Positions 1-8,159 of a stretch of DNA of 19,156 nucleotides are shown here, one piece after another. The DNA comes from a bacterium UBA4883 (GTDB lineage: Bacteria > Bacillota > Clostridia > Oscillospirales > Acutalibacteraceae). The stretch covers positions 48,003-67,158 of the forward strand of contig DHDF01000091.1 in the NCBI GenBank assembly GCA_002399225.1. The letters run 5' to 3'. Made by a program: the position numbers and the translations under genes. The notes under the pieces were generated by a model, which was given only the letters and a program-made list of their open reading frames with translations, made no database searches and was not told the DNA's origin. Position 1 is the first letter of the stretch. Each line of letters begins with the position of its first letter.

Positions 1-111
1 CCGGTAAATTTTAGCTGATATTTTCGGAGCATCTTTTTAGAATCGGCGGATGCCGACAGATTCCAACCGAGACCGAGCAGGCAAAGGCGTGCTGTGCAGA
101 AAATCCGCTGC
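1..111. other. Left-edge non-coding stretch
   Basis: No reading frame with recognisable coding content ends or begins here. It lies downstream of the AlkD-like gene on the minus strand. I see no T-run hairpin strong enough to call a terminator, so the end of the 112-2575 operon transcript is not resolved. Confidence 0.3.
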
Positions 112-804
112 CTATTTTATTTTCAGGCCGCGCAAATAGGTTTTCTGCGCTTTGCTGAGCCGATAACTTTCAAGTGCTTTCTGAATAGCCTTATTGTGCG
201 TCCACTTTCCCAGCCTTTTGTCCTCAAGGATTGGCAGAGCGGCGTCGTATTGCTTGGCCAGAGCGGTGGCAAAGAACCAGGCGATCATCATCTTGACATA
301 ATATTCCTCCGACTGAACTGCCACAACCAGATCCAAAATTTCCGGATGGAATTCCTCTTCCAGATAAAAGCTCATCAGCATCTCAACCCCAAACCGGACC
401 GTGTAGGTCCGGTCAGACTTAAGCCAGCGCTGAATTTCCCCGTACAGCTCCGGCAGATGCTTTTTGAACACCTTGGGCGAAATCAGATCACAAGTCGCCC
501 AGTTGTCCACATAAGGAAGAAATTCTTTCAGCATGCGAATCACGGTATCATAGTCTTTGATCCTTTCAATCAGAAACCCGTGCAGATTATTTTCCTCGTA
601 ATAGTCATGCGGGAGAATCTTCAGAAATTCACCGATCTTTGGATCTTTTGAAAGTTCCCGGGCCAGCTTCCGCAGAGCTGGCGTGCGAACACCGATCATT
701 GTGTCAGGATTCACCGTGGGGATTAACTTGCAGTTAAAATTCTTATAGTTCAGGTCCCGCAGTTCAAACAGCCTCGCCTGAATGTCTTTCTGTATTTCCG
801 CCAT
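112..804 (-). CDS. AlkD-like DNA alkylation repair protein (HEAT-repeat DNA glycosylase)
   Basis: This 230-residue protein, the usual size for the family, resembles the AlkD/COG4912 group. These cytoplasmic DNA glycosylases remove N3- and N7-alkylated purines and are built from HEAT-like helical repeats. The diagnostic segment VDNWATCD (about residues 99-106) carries Trp102 and Asp106. Their four-residue spacing matches the Trp and Asp that surround the lesion in Bacillus cereus AlkD. Arg137 in VRFGVEM is the probable phosphate-contacting Arg. Paired amphipathic helices run through the whole chain, with no signal peptide or membrane segment. It is the last gene of a three-gene minus-strand run, 27 bases after the membrane protein gene, so it is probably co-transcribed with the upstream dehydrogenase. 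Family assignment is firm; the exact lesion range is not readable from sequence. Confidence 0.9.
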   Translation of the reverse strand: MAEIQKDIQARLFELRDLNYKNFNCKLIPTVNPDTMIGVRTPALRKLARELSKDPKIGEFLKILPHDYYEENNLHGFLIERIKDYDTVIRMLKEFLPYVDNWATCDLISPKVFKKHLPELYGEIQRWLKSDRTYTVRFGVEMLMSFYLEEEFHPEILDLVVAVQSEEYYVKMMIAWFFATALAKQYDAALPILEDKRLGKWTHNKAIQKALESYRLSKAQKTYLRGLKIK

Positions 805-831
805 TGGATTATCTCCTCTTCTTTTCTGTGT

Positions 832-1407
832 TTACGCCGCTCCGATGGCAACTGTGATACCCGCCGTCACCAGCCCCACCAGAAGGAGCGGAATCATTCC
901 GTCGAAATATCCCGCACGGCTTCCGAGATCGTAGTACAGGACATAGCAGACGAGGCTAGCCAGCGCGGCGGCTCCGATCGCAGCGGCAAAGAAGGTTGCC
1001 GGCCTCTGGGAGAACCGGCCGGTTCCATACAGTGCGTTGATTTCCGACAGCGCCAGCATGGCCCATCCGACGATGAGAAACAGCTCCGTTGTCACCGGTC
1101 TTTTCAAAAGCAGACGAGTGATCGCCAGCAAAATGAGATATGCGGCGATGCCGCCCCAGAAAATCAGCCCCGGGGACACCGCTGCGCCGGCCGGCACAGC
1201 CTGGATTCCCCCGATTGCAAGAAAGATTGCCGCAAGCCCCGCGGCAAAGGCCGGAATCAGCAGCCACCCCGTCTTCATGCCCTTGACGGCACCTGTGGGC
1301 TTAAACGCCAGCAGCCACCAAGCCAGATAGAACGCGCAGCAAATGATTAGCAGCAGACTGCTCTCAAAAATCCGCCTGACGGGAAAGTCAGGACGATAGA
1401 AGTCCAT
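832..1407 (-). CDS. Small polytopic membrane protein of unknown function
   Basis: I do not recognise the family. The 191-residue product is very hydrophobic, with about six predicted membrane spans: SLLLIICCAFYLAWWLLAF (near 17-35), a second near 46-66, a third near 81-99, a fourth near 108-125, a fifth near 138-158 and a last near 170-190. Polar loops are short and there is no obvious catalytic motif. The ATG lies only 4 bases after the stop of the dehydrogenase gene, and 27 bases separate it from the AlkD-like gene, so it is the middle gene of an operon. The translation is clean and the coupling tight, so the gene is real. It could be a DUF-type integral membrane protein, but naming a function would be guesswork. 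Confidence 0.75.
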   Translation of the reverse strand: MDFYRPDFPVRRIFESSLLLIICCAFYLAWWLLAFKPTGAVKGMKTGWLLIPAFAAGLAAIFLAIGGIQAVPAGAAVSPGLIFWGGIAAYLILLAITRLLLKRPVTTELFLIVGWAMLALSEINALYGTGRFSQRPATFFAAAIGAAALASLVCYVLYYDLGSRAGYFDGMIPLLLVGLVTAGITVAIGAA

Positions 1408-1411
1408 TCTT

Positions 1412-2575
1412 TTACAAAGCCATCGTGTAAATTTTTTTCACGTCTTCCTTTTTCAGCGGCACAAACCCGAACCGAAGTCCGCCGTTTGCAGCCTTTTTAG
1501 ACATTACGTCAAAGTGGGTTTCATCAATGCCAAGGTCCTTCAAATGGCTGGGCATTCCGATCGAAAGGAAGAATTCGCGGGTCTTCGCAATGGCTTCCTT
1601 CGCAATGGCCATGGGCTCCTTGGAAGAGTCAATGCCCCAGACATTCACACCGTATTCTGCAAACTTTCCGGCGGTTTTTTCGCTGAGAACGTACTCCATC
1701 CAGTAGGGAGTCAGCAGGGCAAGACCTGCGCCATGAGTGATGTCATAGAACGCGCTGAGTTCATGCTCCATGGGATGCACGGTCCACGCCGTGCTTTCGC
1801 CGTAGCGGATCAGGCCGTTGATTGCCAGGCTGGATGCCCACATCAGATTTGCGCGGGCCTCATAGTCGTCAGGATGCTCGACGGCAACCGGGGCATATTT
1901 GATGACGGTTTTAAGGATTCCCTCTGCAAGACGGGCCTGAAGGAAAGCTCCCTTTGTGTTGTTGAAATAGTTTTCCAAAGTGTGGCTCATGATATCGGAA
2001 GAGCCGGCCGCAGTCTGATATTTGGAAACGCTGAACGTATACTGCGGGTCCATGATGGAGAACACGGGTTTTGTAAGGTCATTTCCGGTTCCCCATTTTT
2101 CATGCTTGTCCATATCGGATATGACTGCGAAGCCGTCCATTTCAGAGCCGGTGGCCGCAAGAGTGAGAATGGCGGCAATCGGGATTGCTTTCTTGATTTT
2201 ATTTCTGTCAAGGACAAGGTCCCAGGCATCGCCGTCGTAGCAGGCGCCGGCCGAAACGACCTTGGCGCAGTCTATGGTGCTGCCGCCGCCAGCCGCAAGG
2301 ACGGCGTCAATCCCTTCCTTTTTGCAGATTGCAATCCCCTTTTTCACGGTCTGGATACGTGGGTTTGGTTCAATGCCGGCAAGCTCAAACACTGTGATCC
2401 CCGCCTGCTGAAGCTGCTGCATAATCTGGTCATACAGACCTATTTTCTTAATGCTGCCGCCGCCGTAAACGAGAAGCACTTTCTTTGCAAGAGGAGACAT
2501 TCTTTTTCCAAGCTGGCTGATCTGACCCTTTCCAAAGCAAATATCCGTTGGAATATGATAATTGAAATTATCCAT
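1412..2575 (-). CDS. Iron-type (group III) alcohol dehydrogenase, YqhD/butanol dehydrogenase-like
   Basis: This cytoplasmic 387-residue enzyme probably reduces aldehydes (for example butyraldehyde or other short-chain and toxic aldehydes) to alcohols with NADPH. The metal ligands expected for the family are present at Asp194, His198, His267 and His281, the same numbering as in E. coli YqhD. The nucleotide-binding GGGS occurs at 38-41 and the second glycine motif AAGGGSTIDCAK near 94-105. The GGGS turn is the feature linked to NADPH preference in YqhD. It is the first gene of a minus-strand operon with a membrane protein and an AlkD-like glycosylase, behind promoter 2611-2639. A GGGAG ribosome binding site precedes the ATG by about 9 bases. 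Natural substrate (fermentative butanol/ethanol formation or aldehyde detoxification) cannot be decided here. The metal may be Fe or Zn. Confidence 0.93.
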   Translation of the reverse strand: MDNFNYHIPTDICFGKGQISQLGKRMSPLAKKVLLVYGGGSIKKIGLYDQIMQQLQQAGITVFELAGIEPNPRIQTVKKGIAICKKEGIDAVLAAGGGSTIDCAKVVSAGACYDGDAWDLVLDRNKIKKAIPIAAILTLAATGSEMDGFAVISDMDKHEKWGTGNDLTKPVFSIMDPQYTFSVSKYQTAAGSSDIMSHTLENYFNNTKGAFLQARLAEGILKTVIKYAPVAVEHPDDYEARANLMWASSLAINGLIRYGESTAWTVHPMEHELSAFYDITHGAGLALLTPYWMEYVLSEKTAGKFAEYGVNVWGIDSSKEPMAIAKEAIAKTREFFLSIGMPSHLKDLGIDETHFDVMSKKAANGGLRFGFVPLKKEDVKKIYTMAL

Positions 2576-2610
2576 TTTGTCCGGCTCCCATCACTATTTA
2601 TTTCATAAAT

Positions 2611-2639
2611 ATTGTAAAGCAAGCGGCAAAGCATGTCAA
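2611..2639 (-). promoter_or_regulatory. Housekeeping promoter of the dehydrogenase-AlkD operon
   Basis: On the minus strand the sequence reads TTGACA (2639-2634), 17 bases, then TACAAT (2616-2611). This is a near-consensus sigma-A promoter about 36 bases upstream of the dehydrogenase ATG. No obvious operator palindrome overlaps it. Confidence 0.8.
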
Positions 2640-2703
2640 TGTGATATTTCATTAAGAGCAATAGCCCGCTTTTCCGTACAAGATCTGCCAGGCGGCAACC
2701 AAC

Positions 2704-2739
2704 GGCGGATGGGGTTCGAAACGGAACGCCCGCTCCGCC
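2704..2739. repeat. Inverted repeat in the gap between two minus-strand genes
   Basis: GGCGGA (2704-2709) pairs with TCCGCC (2734-2739) in the gap between the giant glycosyltransferase stop and the dehydrogenase promoter. There is no T-run on either side, so it is at best a weak or degenerate terminator for the glycosyltransferase transcript. Confidence 0.3.
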
Positions 2740-2781
2740 TCCGGATTGCCTGGCTCCGGCAGTCTTGCCATTCAGCGGAAT

Positions 2782-5700
2782 TCAGCTTTGATAGAGATGA
2801 ATCAGTTCTCCGACGATCTGATTTGCATCATGATACTTTTCCACATAAGCTCTGCCCTTTTTCCCAAGCTCCGGCAGCATTTCTCTGTTTTTCAGCACAA
2901 ATTCAATCGTTTGTTTAATGCTGTCCGGGCGGGCCGATAAAACAGGCAGTTCTGCCGGGTACTTTTCCCGCATAAAATCGCTGATGCCGCAAATAACCGG
3001 TTTGCCCAGCGCCATAGCCTCTATCGCCAGTTTTCCATAGGAGCCTGACAAAATCTGATCGATGATCAGGTCGGCATCCTGGTAAATTTCCATTGCTTTT
3101 TCATGGGGAATTCCCCGAATCATTTTATAATCAATGGAATAATCGTTTTGCAGCGCTTCAACGGCTCTTGAGATTTCTTTTGACCCTTTGTTCGGCGAAA
3201 TCGCATGCACGATAACGAAAGTGTTTTTCCTGCGCGTGCGGTTTAACGGTCTGTATCGTTCCAGGTCGATCATAGGCCGGATAATATGGACATCTTCAAA
3301 GAAATCCTTTACATATTCGTAGATCTCCTCATCGCAGACAATGCAGTGCGGTATGAATGCCGAGACACTCTCAAGTCTGCGCATAATCTTCTCATCATAA
3401 TCCGTTCCCGCCATATACTCCGGGCACATGGAAAGCCCTTTCGATTTTAGCCTGACCTCCTGCCCCCAGTACTGCATAAACACCTTTTTTCCTAAATCCT
3501 TCAGCGCCGGAAGGTCGTTACGGTCAAAGGTCAGCGTATAACCGTAATGGAAATGGAAAACGTCAAACTGCGAAATCAAGCGGCCGGCCGCCTCTGATGT
3601 TGCGTTTACAATCTCATTGCCCTTTTTCATCCGGTTGACAGCAAGTTCATAATCGGAACGCGTTTCGGCATTGACAGGCGCATAGTTTAAGGAGCGTGAA
3701 AAGATTCCCCTGCGTCTCAGCGCTTCGGACAGTCCTCGAATCCTTGGAGTGAAATCCATGGTGCCCTGAAGGACCCGGAGCTTCTTTTCCCCTGCATCGG
3801 GAAGCTGTTTTATTAGCGGCAGAAGAAGTTGCGTCTTTTGATCACCGGGGTTCCCGATTCTCATTCGGCAGTATGCCTGTTCCGCCCCGACCCGGTCATG
3901 TTCCAATAAAGAGAGATAAAGCAGTGTCTTTTGCAGGCCGCTGTCGTCTGGAAATTTCTTTAACGCCGACGCCATGACGGTCTGAGCGTCGTCTCTGCGG
4001 TCGCAAGCCATCAGGGCATTGATTAAGATGCTGAACAGCTCGGCGTCGTAAAATTCTTCTCTATGATAAGCGGCGAAAAGGCCGAGTATTTTTTTCGGCG
4101 AATCACTGCCCTGCAGTTTTTGGATTTCCGTTTTCAGATCCCTGCCATACACGGAAGCTTTGCTTTCCGGATCGCTTTTTACGCTCCCGCCGTCCGCTGT
4201 TTTTCCGGCGCGCGGAATCAGTGCCTTCCTGGCAAATTCGATAAAATCATGCATATTATAATCATACAGCGAAATGTCTTCCATCAATTCTTCGGCTGCT
4301 TTCGCATCGCCAGACTTCAGCTTATTCAATATGGCAAGCATCTTTGCAATGAAGATTTTCTCACAAGGGCTCAGCAAATCCATCTGTCCCAGGTTGATCA
4401 GTTTTGAAGAGATCTCCATATATTTGTCATAAATTCTCACCAGATCCTTCGCCGACAGACAGGACAGCAGGATCTCCTTTGTGCGGTGCAGAATAATGGC
4501 GGCACGCTTCTTCATGTGATTCAGCTGAACCGGGTCGCCGCATTCTTTGACGGAAAACGCAAGGACCGTCGGCACCGCGGCGGTCAGGAACGGATACAGG
4601 CTTTCATAGTCTACCCCGTCAAAATCGTACCGATCAATCAGGTCGGGGGTGAAAAGCCGATAATCGGAATCCGCAAGATCTGCCGGGACATAGCGGGCTC
4701 TGAACTCGGGGCAGAACTCGCTCAGACATTTTCTTTGGAACTCCTCCGGCTGTTCCGAGAGTCTGGCAATCAGGAATTGCCTGAAAAGGAAGCCGGTATC
4801 CGGATCCTCGTTCGTTTCGATTCGGTCCTGATAAAATTCGGAAAGATCAGAAAACCTTCCGGAACCGAGGTATGCGTCCACAATTTCATGCAGGCAGCTT
4901 TTCAGCAGTCTGTTACCCACCAGCCGGGATGCCATGGAAATGACGTCGTCAAAATGTTTCAGTCTGTAGCTTGCCACAAGGAATAATTCTTTTACATCTT
5001 CCCGATTGCAGATCGAATAAAACACAAACCTGCCGTCCCGGGCCATATCATTCTTTTGAAAAGTGTCTGCCAGCTTCAGATAATCCGCCGCATAGGATAA
5101 AGATTCCTCATATTCTTCCCGTATAAAATGGAGATCGGCCTCACAATAGAGCAAATCGATATAGTCGGGTCGGATTCTCAGGCCCTTTTTGCAGATCCGG
5201 TCACATTCATCATATCTGTGGCAGTCCAGATTGATAATGGCGGCATTGTTGTAGTACATCAGAACGGTATCGTTAAACTGATCTAGAGCGTCAATCCGGC
5301 GCATATAGATTTCCACCTGTTCCAGCGCTTTTTTGATATCCCCATACATAGCATAGCTGGTGCTCATCTGAAACCGGTAATAGAGGTTTTTCGGGTTCTT
5401 TTCCAGCTCTTTTTTCAGCAGAGTCGATGTGCGCAAAAACTTTTTTTCGCGGATATCTTCGGTCATGATATAACCGTAATGACAGATTTCCACATCAAGC
5501 GATTTGATCGGGGGAGAGCACACAGGCTGGTTGTGAACGGAGCTGGAATAATAAAATTCTCCGTTGTTGCGAAAGATTCTCGGCTGCGCCATGGTCGTAT
5601 AGCGCGTCAGGGAAGCATCGGTATAGCTTTTCAGTCTGATCACATAGGTCAGATTCTGTTGATAGTTGCGCGATGAAAATACGTCTTTCAGTTTTTCCAG

Positions 5701-7242
5701 TTCCGACGGGGAAATTTCCTCATCTGCATCCATAATCATGATATACTCGCCGTCGGCATGGAGAATGCTGGCATTCCTCGCTTTGGAAAAGCTGCCGTTC
5801 CAAGGGAAACTGTAAAGTTTATCGGTGAATTTCGCAGCGATTTCCATGGTCCTGTCCTGAGAACCTGTGTCCACAACGATCAGTTCGGCCATACCGGAGG
5901 TGATCAGAGGATTCAGACTTTTCAGACATCTTTCAAGATTCTTTTCCTCATTTCTGACGATCATGCAAATACTGAAAAGATAAGGATAGGATTGTCTGGA
6001 TTTTCGCATCCTCTGCATGTAATACCGGAGAATCCTTTCATTTTCCGGGAAACGGGAGCACGCGCGATCCAGCCGGCGCGCGGCGGCCTCGATCTGCCCC
6101 TGAGCTTCCAGCTTTCGCGCTTCGATCATTTCATGGAAACAGCCGGAATCTGCTTCCGGCCTTACGGAACTGCCGCCGGGCATCGGTTCTGCCGCCGCGA
6201 TGGTTTCCAGGTACCGGTCACAGACACGCATCAACCTTTTTTTGTCTTTTGCGCTTTCAGTCCGATTTTGCAGATTGCCGAGATAGGTCTCGGGGAAACA
6301 GCGGAAAATTTTGCTTTTGGCCAGAGAATCCCAGTTTGTTTTGAGGTACCGAGCAAGATAGTCCGGCGCGCTGTCATCCTCGTTCAGCAGATATTGCAGC
6401 TCGCTGCGGAGTACGCTTTCGCCGCATTCTGAAAGCGGGCCGCACGGCTGATTGGTTTTCAGAAACCGGCGGAGCAGCCAACTGTAATAGATCGGTGCTT
6501 TTCCAGACTTCATGGCAGACGGCAAACCGATTTTTTGATGGAACAATTCTTTTTTGGAACGCAAATATTCCCCGTATTCATTTTTCAAACAATGGCCGGC
6601 GAATTTATCATCCAGTTCTTTTGCGTCCCAGTCTTCCATATGAAGTTCTTTATATTTTTCCAGAGCCATGCAAAATTGATTTTGAATCTCCTCCGGCTGG
6701 ACCAAGATAAAATTCTGATACCAATCGGCCAGTTCGCGATAGCGGCCAGAGCCGCACAGCTTGATGATTCCGGACACCAACCCGTCTTTTGTGCGGTCCA
6801 GAAAGCTGAAATCCTCAACGATTTCCCCGCAGTTTTTATGGAATCCCCAGGTCAGTTGATTGTAAATCAGAACCTCTTCATGTTCAAAAAATGACGTCTT
6901 ATCCTCACTGAGATAGCTCTTCATGCAGCACGAAATATCCTGAAAGCGGCTGTCTTCCAGCGCGCCGATCAACCGGTCAGCCAACTCGGAAGAAACCGCA
7001 ATATCCCCGTCAATCACCAGAACTTTTTCGGCGACTGCGGTCTCCATGCAGAAGTCTGAAAATTTCAGGCAGTTCTCAATGGGAGGATAAAGGGTATAGG
7101 GCTGTGAGATTGCCGGTACCGATTTCTGTTCGGCGAGAATGATCAGTTCAACGGTAAACTTTTTAAATAACGGAGCGAGCGCTTCAACCGTCGTCTTTAA
7201 TTTCTCATTTTTTACTCTCAGTATGATGCTTAACTCTTTCAT
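2782..7242 (-). CDS. Giant multidomain glycosyltransferase (GT-A-like + GT2 + TPR-like + GT4)
   Basis: This 1486-residue cytoplasmic protein has no signal peptide or membrane span. Residues 1-100 look like a GT-A fold (SIILRVKNE start, VLVIDGD at 75-80), followed by helical sequence with a WYQNF segment. Residues 421-600 form a canonical GT2 domain: SICMIVRNEEKNLERCL near 424, ELIVVDTGSQDRT near 453, and catalytic IMDADEE with Asp505 and Asp507. Residues 610-730 and scattered stretches to about 1130 resemble TPR helices (YYRFQMSTSYAMYGDIKKALEQ and similar). Residues 1155-1486 form a GT4 (GT-B) domain with FHFHYGY, QYWGQEVR, a HAISPNKGSKE donor-site loop and GKLAIEAMALGKPVICG. The first Glu of the usual E-x7-E is Gly1400. 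TPR-linked GT2 proteins often glycosylate surface proteins. It is divergent from three small-protein genes, which are plausible acceptors or partners. Its acceptor is inferred, not shown. Confidence 0.9.
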   Translation of the reverse strand: MKELSIILRVKNEKLKTTVEALAPLFKKFTVELIILAEQKSVPAISQPYTLYPPIENCLKFSDFCMETAVAEKVLVIDGDIAVSSELADRLIGALEDSRFQDISCCMKSYLSEDKTSFFEHEEVLIYNQLTWGFHKNCGEIVEDFSFLDRTKDGLVSGIIKLCGSGRYRELADWYQNFILVQPEEIQNQFCMALEKYKELHMEDWDAKELDDKFAGHCLKNEYGEYLRSKKELFHQKIGLPSAMKSGKAPIYYSWLLRRFLKTNQPCGPLSECGESVLRSELQYLLNEDDSAPDYLARYLKTNWDSLAKSKIFRCFPETYLGNLQNRTESAKDKKRLMRVCDRYLETIAAAEPMPGGSSVRPEADSGCFHEMIEARKLEAQGQIEAAARRLDRACSRFPENERILRYYMQRMRKSRQSYPYLFSICMIVRNEEKNLERCLKSLNPLITSGMAELIVVDTGSQDRTMEIAAKFTDKLYSFPWNGSFSKARNASILHADGEYIMIMDADEEISPSELEKLKDVFSSRNYQQNLTYVIRLKSYTDASLTRYTTMAQPRIFRNNGEFYYSSSVHNQPVCSPPIKSLDVEICHYGYIMTEDIREKKFLRTSTLLKKELEKNPKNLYYRFQMSTSYAMYGDIKKALEQVEIYMRRIDALDQFNDTVLMYYNNAAIINLDCHRYDECDRICKKGLRIRPDYIDLLYCEADLHFIREEYEESLSYAADYLKLADTFQKNDMARDGRFVFYSICNREDVKELFLVASYRLKHFDDVISMASRLVGNRLLKSCLHEIVDAYLGSGRFSDLSEFYQDRIETNEDPDTGFLFRQFLIARLSEQPEEFQRKCLSEFCPEFRARYVPADLADSDYRLFTPDLIDRYDFDGVDYESLYPFLTAAVPTVLAFSVKECGDPVQLNHMKKRAAIILHRTKEILLSCLSAKDLVRIYDKYMEISSKLINLGQMDLLSPCEKIFIAKMLAILNKLKSGDAKAAEELMEDISLYDYNMHDFIEFARKALIPRAGKTADGGSVKSDPESKASVYGRDLKTEIQKLQGSDSPKKILGLFAAYHREEFYDAELFSILINALMACDRRDDAQTVMASALKKFPDDSGLQKTLLYLSLLEHDRVGAEQAYCRMRIGNPGDQKTQLLLPLIKQLPDAGEKKLRVLQGTMDFTPRIRGLSEALRRRGIFSRSLNYAPVNAETRSDYELAVNRMKKGNEIVNATSEAAGRLISQFDVFHFHYGYTLTFDRNDLPALKDLGKKVFMQYWGQEVRLKSKGLSMCPEYMAGTDYDEKIMRRLESVSAFIPHCIVCDEEIYEYVKDFFEDVHIIRPMIDLERYRPLNRTRRKNTFVIVHAISPNKGSKEISRAVEALQNDYSIDYKMIRGIPHEKAMEIYQDADLIIDQILSGSYGKLAIEAMALGKPVICGISDFMREKYPAELPVLSARPDSIKQTIEFVLKNREMLPELGKKGRAYVEKYHDANQIVGELIHLYQS

Positions 7243-7248
7243 GATGGA

Positions 7249-7270
7249 CCCCCATTCTGTTCATTGGGGG
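7249..7270 (-). promoter_or_regulatory. Hairpin that may mask the glycosyltransferase ribosome binding site
   Basis: On the minus strand CCCCCA (7270-7265) can pair with TGGGGG (7254-7249), with a 10-base loop. The right arm ends about 6 bases before the ATG at 7242 and includes the only G-rich, Shine-Dalgarno-like sequence there. Folding would hide the ribosome binding site, so translation may be weak or controlled. Confidence 0.4.
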
Positions 7271-7293
7271 ATAACGCTGAAATACCGCGGAAA

Positions 7294-7324
7294 ATCCCTC
7301 CGTCCAGTCTATGAACGGAGGGAT
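7294..7324. repeat. 10-bp perfect inverted repeat in the divergent intergenic region
   Basis: ATCCCTCCGT (7294-7303) and ACGGAGGGAT (7315-7324) are perfect complements around an 11-base loop. They lie in the 247-base gap between the giant glycosyltransferase (leftward) and the first small-protein gene (rightward). On the minus strand the stem runs into ATTTTCC, so it could be an attenuator in the glycosyltransferase leader, or an operator. I could not find a confident promoter for either direction in this gap. Confidence 0.5.
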
Positions 7325-7489
7325 AGAATGGCTAATGCCGTTCCTCTCGGCCTGTTCCCCCGCGGACATCCATGAAAAAGATAAGGCCAACTCAGAGGAA
7401 AAGGCATAAGATGATACAGAGGATTCCCAAGATTTTTGAAAGCTATAGGGCCGGTGTTTCAATTTCGGCCTATTTTGAGGTGACAAAAT

Positions 7490-7720
7490 ATGGCAGAGCT
7501 GCTTGGTAGTAACGTGATACAATCCGCGACGGAATTCGAGGCGGCAGTCGCCGAATTGATTGCAACGGAAGCGCGGCTGTTAAATACACTGCTGGATATG
7601 AACCCGCCCGGCTGGGTGCTTCTGAATGCAAATTGTCAAATTCTGCACATGATCAGCCAACTGAGATGGCTTGAGGAAGTTGTGATCGACCTGGTGGACG
7701 CGGGCATCAGAGGTACATAG
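7490..7720 (+). CDS. Small helical protein, divergent first member of a three-gene family
   Basis: This 76-residue protein is of unknown function. GAGGTG stands 7 bases before the ATG. The sequence is mostly amphipathic helix with one break at NPPGW (near residues 38-42) and a single Cys. The segment QSATEFEAAVAELIATE (about 11-27) matches the ESAAYFQAGSAELIGAE segment of the next gene in register: Ser-Ala, Phe, Ala, Ala-Glu-Leu-Ile and Glu are shared. The tail ISQLRWLEEVVIDLVDAG matches the ISNFEGLILQKIAAG tail of the third gene more loosely. There is no signal peptide or membrane segment. It opens a plus-strand cluster of small proteins divergent from the giant glycosyltransferase. I infer that it is a structural or adaptor subunit working with the two paralogues. 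Confidence 0.7.
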   Translation: MAELLGSNVIQSATEFEAAVAELIATEARLLNTLLDMNPPGWVLLNANCQILHMISQLRWLEEVVIDLVDAGIRGT

Positions 7721-7787
7721 CACCCTATGATTTTGTGATGCTATTAAAATAAACTTTTGATTGTTTTTATGTAAAAGCAATGCCCGA

Positions 7788-7804
7788 GGAGTCCGGCAGA
7801 CTCC
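7788..7804 (+). repeat. Leader hairpin before the small-protein paralogue pair
   Basis: GGAGTC (7788-7793) and GACTCC (7799-7804) enclose a five-base CGGCA loop, in the 119-base gap before the second small-protein gene. No T-run follows directly (GGTAAGAAAAAATC), so it is more likely an RNA-stabilising or processing hairpin than a terminator. Confidence 0.4.
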
Positions 7805-7839
7805 GGTAAGAAAAAATCATAAAAAGGAGAGCTTTTATT

Positions 7840-8118
7840 ATGGGTATTCCTTCACTGACCACAACTGCCAGCAGTATACTCGGCTTCATGCTCGTTGAGT
7901 CAGCGGCATATTTCCAGGCTGGTTCAGCGGAGTTGATCGGGGCAGAAGGCGACAAGATTCAGGCTACCGTCAATCAAGGAAGCGTTTCGGAAATGACGGT
8001 GATCAACAGAAAAATCGGCGAAACCATGTCAGCATTATCAAATCTGGAAGACAATGTTTTAAAGAAAATTGCGGCAGGCACCCATCTTCGTCTAGTTGGA
8101 TGGACCGAATGGGTGTAA
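7840..8118 (+). CDS. Small helical protein, paralogue A (starts MGIPSLT)
   Basis: This 92-residue protein of unknown function is preceded by AAGGAGAG, a good ribosome binding site. Layout: a short Ser/Thr-rich N-terminus (MGIPSLTTTASS), a first amphipathic helix MLVESAAYFQAGSAELIGAEG (about 17-37), a KIQATV segment, a middle part with Ser, Thr and Asn, and a second helix SALSNLEDNVLKKIAAGT ending near residue 81. The next gene product shares 27 of the first 45 residues, so these are tandem duplicates. There is no signal peptide, Cys or membrane span. The Ser/Thr-rich ends could be O-glycosylation sites for the divergent giant glycosyltransferase, but that is inference. The last ten residues differ completely from the paralogue. 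Confidence 0.8.
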   Translation: MGIPSLTTTASSILGFMLVESAAYFQAGSAELIGAEGDKIQATVNQGSVSEMTVINRKIGETMSALSNLEDNVLKKIAAGTHLRLVGWTEWV

Positions 8119-8159
8119 TAAGACCGATAAAATCATCATTGCGATAAGGAGATATAATT

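Noticed and set aside
1514..2608. Long open frame on the plus strand opposite the alcohol dehydrogenase
   Set aside because: It is the shadow of a strongly recognisable gene on the other strand; no ribosome binding site or family resemblance.
2711..2722. GGGTTCGAAAC resembles a tRNA T-arm
   Set aside because: No acceptor, D or anticodon stem can be placed around it, and the flanking inverted repeat GGCGGA/TCCGCC does not fit a cloverleaf.
7320..7480. Sigma-A or sporulation promoter for the small-protein cluster
   Set aside because: CATAAGAT at about 7404 resembles a sigma-E -10, but no ATA-type -35 lies at the right distance; no confident promoter could be placed.
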